NCBI GenBank assembly: GCA_963843085.1
Contig: CAWJJG010000001.1
Span: forward strand, 124,001-188,000
Length of the DNA stretch: 64,000 bases
Direction of reading: 5' to 3'
Origin: DASUPK01 sp963843085
GTDB lineage: Bacteria; Actinomycetota; Thermoleophilia; Solirubrobacterales; 70-9
Below, one piece after another: positions 39,166 through 52,159 of the stretch (the first letter of the stretch is position 1; each line of letters starts with the position of its first letter). Below the pieces are notes generated by a model. The model was not told the DNA's origin, ran no database searches, and was given only the letters and a program-made list of their open reading frames with translations. The position numbers and the translations under genes were made by a program.

Positions 39166-40353
39166 CTAGTCCGCTTCGCCGCGGTCGATCGCGGCCAGCA
39201 TCTCACGCCCGACCTCGATCGCGCGCCCCAGCGCTGACGGATCCAGGTTCTCCACCGTGTCGGTCGACGAGTGGTAGTTCGGGATCGTGCCGTCCTGGGT
39301 GCTCAACGTGATCGCGCGGCCGCGGCGGGCCAGCACCGGCGTCGTGTCGTAGGTGAGCCCCGCGTTGTGGCTGGTTCCCTCGAGCTCCAGCTCGGGGCGC
39401 CGCTCCGAGACCTCCTGGGCGATGCGCCCCAGATGGGCATCAGCCGGCCAGGTGCGCAGCACGCCCTCCTGGCGGAGGAAGCGCAGCGTGGCCGGCGCGC
39501 CCACCCCGTCGAAGTTGACGAAGAGCCAGGAGCGCCAGTCCTCCTCCGAGGCCTCGAGCTCCCTGAGGAACGCATCAGCGCCCAGCACCCCAGCCTCCTC
39601 GGACCCGGTGAACAGACAGGTCACGTGGGTGGAGCCGAGCGGATCGGACTGAAGCTCGGTGGCGAGAGTCGCCACAGCGGCCACACCGGTGGCGTTGTCG
39701 TTGGCGCCGGGCACATCAACCCCACGGAGCTCGCGCTCGATCAGGATGCCGAGACCCGCCAGCAGCACGCCGTAGGCCCCCGCCAGCAGGCGCCGGCCCG
39801 CTCGCAGACGGCGAATCAACGGGCCCGCGACCGCGATGCCGAATGCCGCGGCCTGCACGCCGATCCAGGCGCGCAGGAACCGCAGGAAGCGACGGTGGAA
39901 CATCAGCCCGCTGCGCGAGCTGTCCAGGTGGCAGACCAGGCAGACCGTCCTGGCAGTCTCTCCCGTGCACTCGATCGACGCCACCAGGTTCCGGCTCGAG
40001 TGGCGGCTCATCAGCCTCGTCAGCGGGCGCTGGATCAGACCGTCCTCGGCCGATGTCAGCGCGGCGCCCGCCGCGGCGAAGGCAGCCGCGGCCCGTGGCC
40101 GGCTGCGGAGGATCGGCAGGCCCAGGAGAGCGACCGCGAGGGCGGCTCCATAGGGCTGGGCGAAGCTGGAATAGGCCTCGAAGGGACGCTGCTCCACCGA
40201 CAGCCCGCTCCTCGAGAGGCGGTCGGCGACGAGCTCCGCGGCACGGCGCTCCGCGGGCCCGGCCGGCCTCCGCGGGCCGATCTCCTCGACGAGCAGGCGC
40301 ACCCACTCGAGGGGGGCCTCCTGTGCGGCGGTGGTCTCGGTCGCGGTCTTCAT
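39166..40353 (-). CDS. M28-family zinc aminopeptidase with membrane segments
   Basis: 395 aa. Metal ligands in CLVCHLDSSRSG (H-x-D), GANDNATGVAAVATLA (Asp), FTGSEEAGVLGADAFL (catalytic Glu pair), NFDGVG and HSSTDTVENLDP (final His). Two or three hydrophobic segments (for example AALAVALLGLPIL and LLAGAYGVLLAGLGILIE) split the domain, suggesting a membrane-embedded aminopeptidase. Starts 27 nt after the rRNA-operon terminator. Confidence 0.82.
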   Translation of the reverse strand: MKTATETTAAQEAPLEWVRLLVEEIGPRRPAGPAERRAAELVADRLSRSGLSVEQRPFEAYSSFAQPYGAALAVALLGLPILRSRPRAAAAFAAAGAALTSAEDGLIQRPLTRLMSRHSSRNLVASIECTGETARTVCLVCHLDSSRSGLMFHRRFLRFLRAWIGVQAAAFGIAVAGPLIRRLRAGRRLLAGAYGVLLAGLGILIERELRGVDVPGANDNATGVAAVATLATELQSDPLGSTHVTCLFTGSEEAGVLGADAFLRELEASEEDWRSWLFVNFDGVGAPATLRFLRQEGVLRTWPADAHLGRIAQEVSERRPELELEGTSHNAGLTYDTTPVLARRGRAITLSTQDGTIPNYHSSTDTVENLDPSALGRAIEVGREMLAAIDRGEAD

Positions 40354-40379
40354 GCGCCGAGCATATGCGGGCAAAAAGA

Positions 40380-40401
40380 GAGCCGCCCCCGCGGGCGGCT
40401 C
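40380..40401 (-). terminator. Rho-independent terminator of the rRNA operon
   Basis: GAGCCGCCC/GGGCGGCTC with a 4-nt loop, followed on the minus strand by CTCTTTTTG. It begins 11 nt after the 5S 3' end. Confidence 0.9.
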
Positions 40402-40411
40402 AAGGAAAGAC

Positions 40412-40527
40412 CGGCGGCGACCTACTCTCCCGGGAGGTTGCCCTCCAAGTACCATCGGCGCTGAGAGGCTTAACGGCTCTGTTCGGAATGGGAAGAGGTG
40501 TTTCCCTCTCGCTATCTCGCCACCGAA
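40412..40527 (-). rRNA. rrf: 5S ribosomal RNA
   Basis: About 116 nt reading (minus) TCGGTGGCGAGATAGCGAG, the conserved CCCATTCCGAACAGAG loop and a closing arm near GTAGGTCGCCGCC. Ends were set by pairing of the two termini and are accurate to a few bases. Confidence 0.93.
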
Positions 40528-40552
40528 AAGGGTAGAGACGGCCCCCGTGGAG

Positions 40553-40569
40553 CTTGAAAACCGCACTAG
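40553..40569 (-). other. 3' strand of the 23S processing stem
   Basis: Minus-strand CTAGTGCGGTTTTCAAG is complementary to CTTGAAAACTGCACTAG in the 16S-23S spacer (43689-43705), with one G-U pair. The two flank 23S and should form the RNase III stem. Confidence 0.75.
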
Positions 40570-40591
40570 ACCGGCAAGAAGCAGAAAAAAA

Positions 40592-43579
<2,988 letters not shown>

Positions 43580-43819
43580 GTGAGCTGCTCTACGGACACG
43601 AGTGTCCATAGAGCTCGGCTTCTTACCTTTATGCGCTTCCCGATGTCATAGGAAGCGCAAAAGTCCTCCTCAAAGAGGAGAACTCGGCCTAGTGCAGTTT
43701 TCAAGGTCCACGGAGGCGCCCGGACGGGGGTCTCCCGCCGGCGTCTCTGAAAACTGAGCAGCGCAAAGGACGCTCGAGAGCGTCCAGTTCAAGCCCGGTC
43801 GACGTTTCTAGGTCTCCCT
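43580..43819 (-). other. 16S-23S internal transcribed spacer without tRNA
   Basis: About 240 nt. Holds the 3' strand of the 16S processing stem (43745-43764) and the 5' strand of the 23S stem (43689-43705), plus small hairpins such as GGACGCTCTCGAGCGTCC. No cloverleaf or tRNA motif is present. Confidence 0.8.
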
Positions 43820-45367
<1,548 letters not shown>

Positions 45368-45540
45368 AAAATGTGACGTGACTAAATCGTCAGTCACAAG
45401 AGAGCTGTCATGTAGCTGACTTCTGCCACCGCGTACACAGGGCGGTGACCAGACATGACGGAGTTAATTATCAACCCCCGCCCGGTGCATGATGGGCGGG
45501 AGTCGGGCTCGAGTAATGAGGGACGAATGTCCCTCATCAC

Positions 45541-45560
45541 GCGCTGCTCAGTTTTCAAAG
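45541..45560 (-). other. 5' strand of the 16S processing stem
   Basis: Minus-strand CTTTGAAAACTGAGCAGCGC complements GCGCTGCTCAGTTTTCAGAG in the spacer (43745-43764) with one mismatch. It marks pre-rRNA, so the rRNA promoter must lie upstream of 45560. Confidence 0.75.
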
Positions 45561-45616
45561 ACCACTCGGCGGGTGCGACGGGTCTCGTCGCCTCCACTGC
45601 TCAGGCTTCGGTCACG

Positions 45617-45639
45617 AAAAAAGCCCCTCGTCGAGGGGC
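45617..45639 (-). terminator. Canonical terminator between tyrS and 16S rRNA, inside the apparent rRNA leader
   Basis: GCCCCTC/GAGGGGC (7-8 bp, 3-nt loop) followed by TTTTTT on the minus strand. It may serve tyrS (stop 140 nt upstream). However, the only promoter-like sequence before the 16S processing stem lies upstream of it, so rRNA transcripts seem to cross it. Confidence 0.85.
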
Positions 45640-45651
45640 CCGGTGACGCGC

Positions 45652-45669
45652 CGGCCGAGGTCTCGGCCG
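45652..45669 (-). promoter_or_regulatory. Hairpin preceding the leader terminator
   Basis: CGGCCGA/TCGGCCG with a 4-nt loop. Just upstream, CTCTT and TTGGA can pair with AAGAG and TCCAA (45672-45717) only as crossing or alternative helices, a switch-like arrangement. Confidence 0.45.
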
Positions 45670-45726
45670 ATTTGGACCCTCTTACGAGGCTGCTCCTTTC
45701 GTGATCCAAAGCAAGAGCGACCGGGG

Positions 45727-45756
45727 AGTATAGCCCGATGCCGGGGGCCAGCACAA
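45727..45756 (-). promoter_or_regulatory. Probable rRNA operon promoter
   Basis: -35 TTGTGC (45756-45751), 18-bp spacer, -10 TATACT (45732-45727). The 56 nt between the leader terminator and the 16S stem contain no TANNNT sequence at all, which makes this the best available rRNA promoter. Positions 45368-45540 hold only hairpins such as ATGAGGGAC/GTCCCTCAT (45516-45537). Confidence 0.6.
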
Positions 45757-45775
45757 GAGCCCGAGCAAGATTTCT

Positions 45776-46942
45776 TCAGGAGTCAGTCAGCCGGACGAAT
45801 CGGCGCTTCCCGACCTGGAGCACCCGCCCGCCGAGCTCGTCGGCCGGCAGGTCGAGCCGCTCGGGCGGCAGGCCCTCCCCGTCGAGCTTGACGCCGCCCT
45901 GGGCGATCAGCCGGCGCGCCTCGCTGCTGGAGAGGCCGAAGACGCCGGCGATCAATGCGGGGAGGTGCACCTCCCCCCCGTTCAGTCCGTCGGCCTCGGC
46001 GAGCGACAGCTCGGGGATGTCGTCGGGCACGCCGTGCTCCTTGTGGACGGTGTCGAAACGCGCTTCGGCCGCCTCGGCCGCATCCGCGTCATGGAAGCGC
46101 TCGATGATCCGCCTCGCCAGCGCCCGCTTGGCGACGACGGGCTCTTCCTCGGGCGCCGGCTCTCCCAACAGGAGCTCGTAGTAGGTCCCCATCACGTCGT
46201 CGGGGATGCGCATCAGCTTCCCGAACATCTCCTCGGGCGCCTCGGTGACGCCGACGTAGTTGCCGAGCGACTTGCTCATGCGCCGCACGCCGTCGATCCC
46301 CGGCAGGATCGGCATCGTCATCACCGACTGCTCGGGCACGTCGTAGGCGCGCTGGATGTCGCGGGCGAAGAGCAGGTTGAACTTCTGATCCGTGCCGCCG
46401 AGCTCGACGTCCGATCGGACCGCCACCGAGTCATAGCCCTGGAGCACGGGGTAGAGCAGCTCCAGCGACGAGATCGGCTGGTCGGCCTTCATGCGCTTGG
46501 TGAAGTCCTCGCGCTCCAGCAGGCGCGCCACCGTCACCTTGGCCATCAGCCGGAAGAGGTCCTGGAGCGGCATGTCGAGCCACTCGCTATTGAAGCGGAC
46601 CTCGGTGGCGTCGCGGTCGAGCACCTTGAAGGCCTGGTCCTGGAAGGTCTTCGCGTTCGCGTCGATCTCCTCTGGAGTGAGGATGGGCCGTTGCGTGTCC
46701 CGCCCGCTCGGATCCCCCACCCTCGCGGTGTAGTCGCCGATGATCAGCACCACCCGGTGCCCCTGCTGCTGGAACTGCGCGAGCTTGGTGAGGACGACCA
46801 CGTGTCCGAGGTGAATGTCGGGAGCCGTCGGATCGATGCCCAGCTTCACCCTGAGCGGCTCGCCCGCGGCGAGCTGCTTCTCCAGCCGGCCCTCGGGCAG
46901 GGCCTCTTCGGAGCCTCGCTTGAGCAGGTCGGCGTCAGACAT
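45776..46942 (-). CDS. tyrS: Tyrosyl-tRNA synthetase
   Basis: 388 aa class I synthetase. HIGH motif as HLGH (residues 44-47) in PDIHLGHVVVLTKL, KMSKS motif as RRMSKSLGNY, and a C-terminal S4 domain (LPALIAGVFGLSSSEARRLI, GGVKLDGE). Charges tRNA-Tyr. Of the bacterial TyrRS subtype lacking the long HIGH-proximal extension (TyrZ-like). Transcribed away from the divergent penicillin-binding protein gene; the rRNA operon follows. Confidence 0.95.
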   Translation of the reverse strand: MSDADLLKRGSEEALPEGRLEKQLAAGEPLRVKLGIDPTAPDIHLGHVVVLTKLAQFQQQGHRVVLIIGDYTARVGDPSGRDTQRPILTPEEIDANAKTFQDQAFKVLDRDATEVRFNSEWLDMPLQDLFRLMAKVTVARLLEREDFTKRMKADQPISSLELLYPVLQGYDSVAVRSDVELGGTDQKFNLLFARDIQRAYDVPEQSVMTMPILPGIDGVRRMSKSLGNYVGVTEAPEEMFGKLMRIPDDVMGTYYELLLGEPAPEEEPVVAKRALARRIIERFHDADAAEAAEARFDTVHKEHGVPDDIPELSLAEADGLNGGEVHLPALIAGVFGLSSSEARRLIAQGGVKLDGEGLPPERLDLPADELGGRVLQVGKRRFVRLTDS

Positions 46943-47135
46943 GCATGACCGCGGGGATCATCCAGGCGCGGGCGGTCGCGAAAACCGCACTGTAGAGCCG
47001 GAATTCCGTCACGGGCCCAATGCTAGACTGCCCCCTTCGCCTGGCCGGGCGCGGGTGGTTCGTGCGCGCTCCCTTTCCGACTGACAGGCGTTGTCTGATC
47101 CGGGCACGGACCGAGCACAGAGTCGCCCTCGCGAC

Positions 47136-50111
47136 ATGACAGACGATTTCGACTTCGACTTCGATGTAGACCGGGGCCGATCGGCTTCGCGGACCAAGGA
47201 CCGCGAGCCGGATCAGGAAGCCCCAGGGAACGGCGATAGCCGGGAACTGCCCGAACTCGATTACGACCAGACGGATGGCGGGAACGGAGCCGGGAAGGGC
47301 GGCCGCCGCACGCGTCGCCCTCGCCGCAACGGCAACGGGGATGGAAACGGGAACGGGTCCCTGGACGTCGCCCCGCCCCCGCCCGCGCAGCCCGCGGACG
47401 GCGACTGGCTGAGCCTCGGCGATGACGACTTCACCCCCGGCGCGCGAACGCCGCTGCGGGAGCACGACGACGGGCCGGCTGGGCCGCCCACCCCGGGCGA
47501 GGCGCGGAACTTCGCGAAGGAGGCGCGCCGGCGTGCCTCCCGTCGCCCCAGCCCGATCCTCGACCTGGATCAGGAGCGAGAGCGCCTCGAGCGGCGTGAC
47601 GACGAGCCCGAGGACGTCGACTTCGAGTCGGTTCTCGAGCACCAGCCGCAGAAGAGCGGCGTCGCCCGCAGAGGATCGGCGATCAGGAACGCCCTGGCAG
47701 GAGGGGTCGAGAGCCTGCGAAGGGTCGGCGGAGAGCGGATCGCCGAGAGTCGTGACCGCGTTCACGCCCTCCGCGAGCGCGTCCCGACCAGCCTGCCTCA
47801 GGTGGATACGGCCGGCGGCGACGGCAAGCAGCCTCCCCCACGCCTGCCCCGGCGGATCAGCGCGCGGCGGCCGCGCAAGCCGAAGCCGGGGCGCATCAAG
47901 AAGCTTCGCCTGCTGATCATCCTGGCCGGCCTCGGTCTGCTCGCGATCGTCTCGACCTTCTTCGGAATGATGATGGCAATCTCGCAGGACCTGCCTCAGC
48001 TCGAGAACAAGAAGGAGTTCGCCGAGGCCAAGAACTCTGTCGTCCTGGACGACCAGGGCAACAAGATCGGCACCCTGCTCAACAACAACAACCGGGTGCT
48101 CGTCGCCTCCGACCAGATCTCTCCCTACATGAAGCAGGCAGCGGTGGCGATCGAGGACCGGCGCTTCTACGAGCACAGCGGCGTGGACATCAAGGGCATG
48201 TTCCGAGCGGGGCTCGCCGACGTCCTGCCCGGCGGGTCCACCCAGGGCGCCTCGACGATCACCGAGCAGTTCGTCAAGAACGCGCTCGAGGCGCAGGGCT
48301 CGAGAACCGTCTTCGAGAAGTTCCGCGAGGCGGCGCTCGCCTACCACCTGGAGCGCCAGTGGACAAAGGACAAGATCCTCACCGAGTACCTGAACACGAT
48401 CTACTTCGGCGAGGGCGCCTACGGCATCGAGGCCGCGGCCCGCACCTACTTCGGCAAGCAGCTCGCTCAGGAGGGACACCCGAACTGCGGGCAGGGCAAC
48501 AACGATCCGTGCGCCAAATACCTGACCGCACCGGAGGCCGCGATGCTCGCCGGGATCATCGCGTCGCCCTCGGCCTTCTCGCCGCGGATCAACCCGCAGG
48601 CGGCCGTGGACCGCCGCAACCTGGTCCTCCACGACATGCTCGACCTGGGCGACATCCCCGAAACGGAATACAACCAGGCGATCGCCACCCAGATCCCGGT
48701 CGCCTCCGACATCGAGCGGCCGAGCGATCAGTCGCTCTCCCCGTACTACACGTCGTGGCTGCGCCAGCAGGTGGTCGACCTTTACGGGGCCGGGCGGGCG
48801 TTCGGCGGCGGTCTCCAGGTCCATAGCTCGCTCGACCTCGACATGCAGAACACGGCGCAGGACATCGCGCAGAGCACCCTCTCCGGGGTCGCTCCGACCG
48901 CCTCGGTGGTGGTGATCGACAACGCCACCGGCGAGGTCAGGGCGATGGTCGGCGGCAACAACTTCCAGGAACATCCCTTCAACCTGGCGACGAACGGGCA
49001 CCGGCAGCCGGGCTCCTCCTTCAAGCCGTTCACCCTCGCCACGGCGCTCGGCCAGGGGATCTCCCCGTCGACGACCTACACCTCGAACGAGAAGATCTTC
49101 AAGGTCCCCCACTCGAAGAACGAGTACTTCGATGTGCACAACTACGGTGACGAGTACTACGGCAGCTCCAGCCTCGAGAGCTGCACGATCCACTCGGACA
49201 ACTCCTGCTTCGCGGAGCTGGGCCTTGGCGACACCCTGAGGTGCACCCAGGGCTGCGGCGGCAGTCCCGCCGTCAAGGGTGGCACCAAGGCGATCGCCAG
49301 AACCGCACACAGGATGGGTATCGGGACGAAGTTCTCGACCAATCCGTCGATGATCCTGGGCGCCATCGACCCGGGCGTCACCCCGCTCGAGATGGCGTAC
49401 GCCTACACGACGCTCTCCCACGGCGGCCAGCGGGTCGGCGGCAACCTCGACTCCACCGCCGGGCCGAACAACACCCCGTTCGACCTCGCCCCGGTCGCGA
49501 TCGACAAGATCACCGACCCGAACGGCAAGACGGTCGCCGAGAACAAGACCAAGACCGACCGGATCCTCTCGCCGAGTGTCGCCTCGACGGTGAAGAGCAT
49601 CCTCCATCTCAACGTCCTCGAGGGAACCGGCAAGCTCGCCCAGTTCGGGAACGGGACCGAATGGGGCAAGACCGGGACGACGGAGAACAACGGCGACGCC
49701 TGGTTCTGCGGCGGTGACGAGCACTTCACGACCTGCGTCTGGGTCGGCCACGCCGACACCAACACGCCGATGACGACCGACTACAACGGCGGCCCCGTCG
49801 ACGGCGGCACCTACCCGGCCCTGATCTGGGGCCGGATCATGTCGGCGATCGAGAACATCTACTCGGAGCACAAGGCCGCGGCGCGGAACGGCGGCGGTTC
49901 GAGCTCCAGCACCTCCTCGAGCTCGAGCGGCACGTATATCCCGCCTTCCAGCAGCTCGTCCAGCACTTACTCCGGATCCGCGGGTGGCGGTGGCGGAGGT
50001 GGCGGCAACACCAACGCACCCGCGCCCGCCCCAACCGGCGGTGGTGGCGGCGGTGGTGGCGGCGGCGGTGGCGGCGGAGCCACCGGCGGCACCGGCGGCA
50101 CCGGGCTTTAG
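47136..50111 (+). CDS. Class A penicillin-binding protein (bifunctional transglycosylase/transpeptidase)
   Basis: 991 aa from ATG 47136; a TTG at 47091 could add 15 residues and neither has a clear ribosome-binding site. A cytoplasmic, charged and probably disordered head of about 250 residues precedes one membrane helix (LLIILAGLGLLAIVSTFFGM). GT51 motifs: AIEDRRFYEHSGVD with the catalytic Glu, GGSTQGASTITEQFVKN, EYLNTIYFGEGAYGIEAA. Transpeptidase motifs: SSFKPF (SxxK), a later SDN, and WGKTGTTENN. The C-terminus is a Ser then Gly-rich tail with a run of about 13 Gly. Polymerises and cross-links peptidoglycan. Confidence 0.94.
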   Translation: MTDDFDFDFDVDRGRSASRTKDREPDQEAPGNGDSRELPELDYDQTDGGNGAGKGGRRTRRPRRNGNGDGNGNGSLDVAPPPPAQPADGDWLSLGDDDFTPGARTPLREHDDGPAGPPTPGEARNFAKEARRRASRRPSPILDLDQERERLERRDDEPEDVDFESVLEHQPQKSGVARRGSAIRNALAGGVESLRRVGGERIAESRDRVHALRERVPTSLPQVDTAGGDGKQPPPRLPRRISARRPRKPKPGRIKKLRLLIILAGLGLLAIVSTFFGMMMAISQDLPQLENKKEFAEAKNSVVLDDQGNKIGTLLNNNNRVLVASDQISPYMKQAAVAIEDRRFYEHSGVDIKGMFRAGLADVLPGGSTQGASTITEQFVKNALEAQGSRTVFEKFREAALAYHLERQWTKDKILTEYLNTIYFGEGAYGIEAAARTYFGKQLAQEGHPNCGQGNNDPCAKYLTAPEAAMLAGIIASPSAFSPRINPQAAVDRRNLVLHDMLDLGDIPETEYNQAIATQIPVASDIERPSDQSLSPYYTSWLRQQVVDLYGAGRAFGGGLQVHSSLDLDMQNTAQDIAQSTLSGVAPTASVVVIDNATGEVRAMVGGNNFQEHPFNLATNGHRQPGSSFKPFTLATALGQGISPSTTYTSNEKIFKVPHSKNEYFDVHNYGDEYYGSSSLESCTIHSDNSCFAELGLGDTLRCTQGCGGSPAVKGGTKAIARTAHRMGIGTKFSTNPSMILGAIDPGVTPLEMAYAYTTLSHGGQRVGGNLDSTAGPNNTPFDLAPVAIDKITDPNGKTVAENKTKTDRILSPSVASTVKSILHLNVLEGTGKLAQFGNGTEWGKTGTTENNGDAWFCGGDEHFTTCVWVGHADTNTPMTTDYNGGPVDGGTYPALIWGRIMSAIENIYSEHKAAARNGGGSSSSTSSSSSGTYIPPSSSSSSTYSGSAGGGGGGGGNTNAPAPAPTGGGGGGGGGGGGGGATGGTGGTGL

Positions 50112-50161
50112 CGCCCACCAGGCCACTCCACTTCGAAGCGGAGGGCGCAGCCCGTAGCGAC

Positions 50162-50779
50162 CTATGTGGAGCGGCCGCCTGTGGCGGCGACCTGATTGCG
50201 AAACCGTCTGCCACGCACCGGCCACGGCCTCGAGACGAAGCGACTGCCGGCGACGGAGTAGCGCCACGGAAGCTCGGCGGCTTTCGTGATCCCGATTCGC
50301 GGGGATGCCGTGACCTCGATCCCTGTCCATGCCGAAGACGCCGCCGAGAGCTCGAAGGGCGGCCGGAGGAGGTCGGCCCCGTTCAGATCGAGCCCCACCC
50401 CCAGCGCTTCGCTCAGCCTGCCCGGCCCGGCGCAGAGCTGCTCGATCCCATCTCGGCCGCGCCGCTCGCGCATCAGCTCGATGCCGTCCGTCGGCTCCAG
50501 GGCGCGGATCAGGACCGCCGAAGCGCTTCCCTCGGCCTCTGTGACGAAGTTGAGCAGGCTGTGGATCCCGTAGGAGAGGTAGACGTAGGCGTGTCCGGGT
50601 GGGCCGAACAGGACTTCGTTGCGCGCCGTGCGGCCGATGTGGGCGTGGCAGGCCGGGTCGCTCTCCTCGTAGGCCTCCGTCTCGACGATCACGCCCGCCG
50701 TAGGGCCAACGCGGAGATCGCACCCGATCAGCTCGCGAGCCACCTCGTGGACGGAGCGGTCGAAGAAGCCGCGATTCAC
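50162..50779 (-). CDS. DNA-3-methyladenine glycosylase (Mpg/AAG family)
   Basis: 205 aa. VARELIGCDLRVG, the catalytic GVIVETEAYEESDPACHA, RNEVLFGPPGHAYVYLSYG, LIRALEPTDG and LCAGPGRLSEALGV match the AAG family, which removes alkylated purines from DNA. Overlaps argH by 4 nt. The Gly-rich end of the PBP gene lies 50 nt away, convergent. Confidence 0.9.
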   Translation of the reverse strand: MNRGFFDRSVHEVARELIGCDLRVGPTAGVIVETEAYEESDPACHAHIGRTARNEVLFGPPGHAYVYLSYGIHSLLNFVTEAEGSASAVLIRALEPTDGIELMRERRGRDGIEQLCAGPGRLSEALGVGLDLNGADLLRPPFELSAASSAWTGIEVTASPRIGITKAAELPWRYSVAGSRFVSRPWPVRGRRFRNQVAATGGRST

Positions 50780-52146
50780 GCCTGGAGCGCGGCGAGCGCC
50801 TCGCGCGCCCGCTCGAGTTGCTCGCCGAGACGCGCCGACGAGGTGCCGCCGGCGGAGACCTTCGACTCGATCGTCTGCTCCGATTCGAGCGCGCGGCGCA
50901 CCGCCTGCTTCGCGTCCTCCGGCACACCGTCGAGCTCGCTGTCGGCGAGCTCCCTGAGGGGCTTCCCGGACTCGACAGCCGCCCTCACCAGGCCACCCAC
51001 CAGTCCGTGTGCTTCGCGGAACGGGACGCCCCCCTGGACCAGCGCGTCGGCAAGATCGGTCGCCGCCAGCATCTCGTCCCCGGCCGCCTCGGCAAGGCGG
51101 TCACGGTTGAAGCTGATGCCGCCCAGCATCCCGGTGGCCACAGCGAGGCAGAGCTCCAGGTTGTCAATCGCGTCGAAGAGAGGCTCCTTGTCCTCCTGCA
51201 GGTCCTTGCTGTACGCGAGCGGCAGGGCGTGCATCGTCCCGAGCAGGCTCTGAAAGGAGGCCGCGATGCGCGGGCCCTTGCCCCGGAGCAGCTCGGCCGC
51301 GTCGGGGTTCTTCTTCTGGGGCATGATGCTCGAGCCCGACGCGAACGAGTCCGGGAGCTCGCAGAAGCCGAACTCCTGGCTCGACCAGAGCACGATCTCG
51401 GAGCCGAGCCGCGAGAGGTGCATCGCGCAGATCGAGGCCGCCGAAAGGTAGTCAAGGGCGAAGTCACGGTTGGAAACGGCGTCGAGCGAGTTCGCGTACG
51501 GACGCTCGAATCCAAGGTCGGAGGCGAGCGCGTCGCGGTCGACGTCCCAGTTGAGACCGGCCAGGGCGCCGGAGCCCGCGGGCATGTCGGTGGTCGCCTC
51601 CGCGGCGCGGAAGAACCGGCGGGTGTCGCGCTGGAACATCCAGAAGTAGGCGAGGAGGTGGTGGCCCAGGTAGACCGGCTGTGCTCGCTGCAGATGGGTG
51701 TAGGACGGGGCGGCCCAGTCACGATGCGCCTCGGCCTGGGCGACCAGCGTCCCCATCAGGCTCTCCAGGAGGGCGATCGCGCGTGCGGCGTGTGCTCGAA
51801 CGAGCAGTGAGAGGTCGGTGGCGACTTGGTCGTTCCGCGAGCGCGCCGTGTGCAGCTTGCCGCCGAGGGGGCCGATCAGCTCGGTGAGCCGCCGCTCGAT
51901 CGCCATGTGGATGTCCTCGTCGTCCTCGCTGAACTCGAAGCTGCCGGCGTCGAGCTCGCCCCCCACCTGCTCGAGCCCCTCGGTGATCTGTCCGAGCTCG
52001 GCCTCGTCCAGAACCTCGAGCTTCGCCAGCGCGCGGGCGTGAGCCTTCGACTGTTGGATATCGAACGGGGCAAGGCGCCAGTCGAATGAGATCGAGGAGT
52101 TGATCCGCCTGAACAGCGGATCCTGTTCTTCGCCGAACCGACCCAT
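50776..52146 (-). CDS. argH: Argininosuccinate lyase
   Basis: 456 aa fumarase/aspartase superfamily. Signature GSSIMPQKKNPDAAE, HTARSRNDQVATDLSL, THLQRAQPVYLGHHLL. Splits argininosuccinate to arginine and fumarate. No other arg gene is in the window. Starts 13 nt after the DegT-type gene. Confidence 0.95.
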   Translation of the reverse strand: MGRFGEEQDPLFRRINSSISFDWRLAPFDIQQSKAHARALAKLEVLDEAELGQITEGLEQVGGELDAGSFEFSEDDEDIHMAIERRLTELIGPLGGKLHTARSRNDQVATDLSLLVRAHAARAIALLESLMGTLVAQAEAHRDWAAPSYTHLQRAQPVYLGHHLLAYFWMFQRDTRRFFRAAEATTDMPAGSGALAGLNWDVDRDALASDLGFERPYANSLDAVSNRDFALDYLSAASICAMHLSRLGSEIVLWSSQEFGFCELPDSFASGSSIMPQKKNPDAAELLRGKGPRIAASFQSLLGTMHALPLAYSKDLQEDKEPLFDAIDNLELCLAVATGMLGGISFNRDRLAEAAGDEMLAATDLADALVQGGVPFREAHGLVGGLVRAAVESGKPLRELADSELDGVPEDAKQAVRRALESEQTIESKVSAGGTSSARLGEQLERAREALAALQA

Positions 52147-52159
52147 GGTTGAGCTGAGT

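Noticed and set aside
43580..43819. tRNA genes in the 16S-23S spacer
   Set aside because: No cloverleaf, T-loop or acceptor pattern could be found on either strand.
48840..50111. Gly-rich end of the penicillin-binding protein as a separate PE_PGRS-like gene
   Set aside because: It is continuous in frame with the transpeptidase domain and has no start or ribosome-binding site of its own.
46935..50927. A 1330-codon open frame on the minus strand opposite the penicillin-binding protein gene
   Set aside because: It is the mirror of a high-GC coding sequence; the plus strand has complete transglycosylase and transpeptidase motifs and the antisense product has no recognisable domain.
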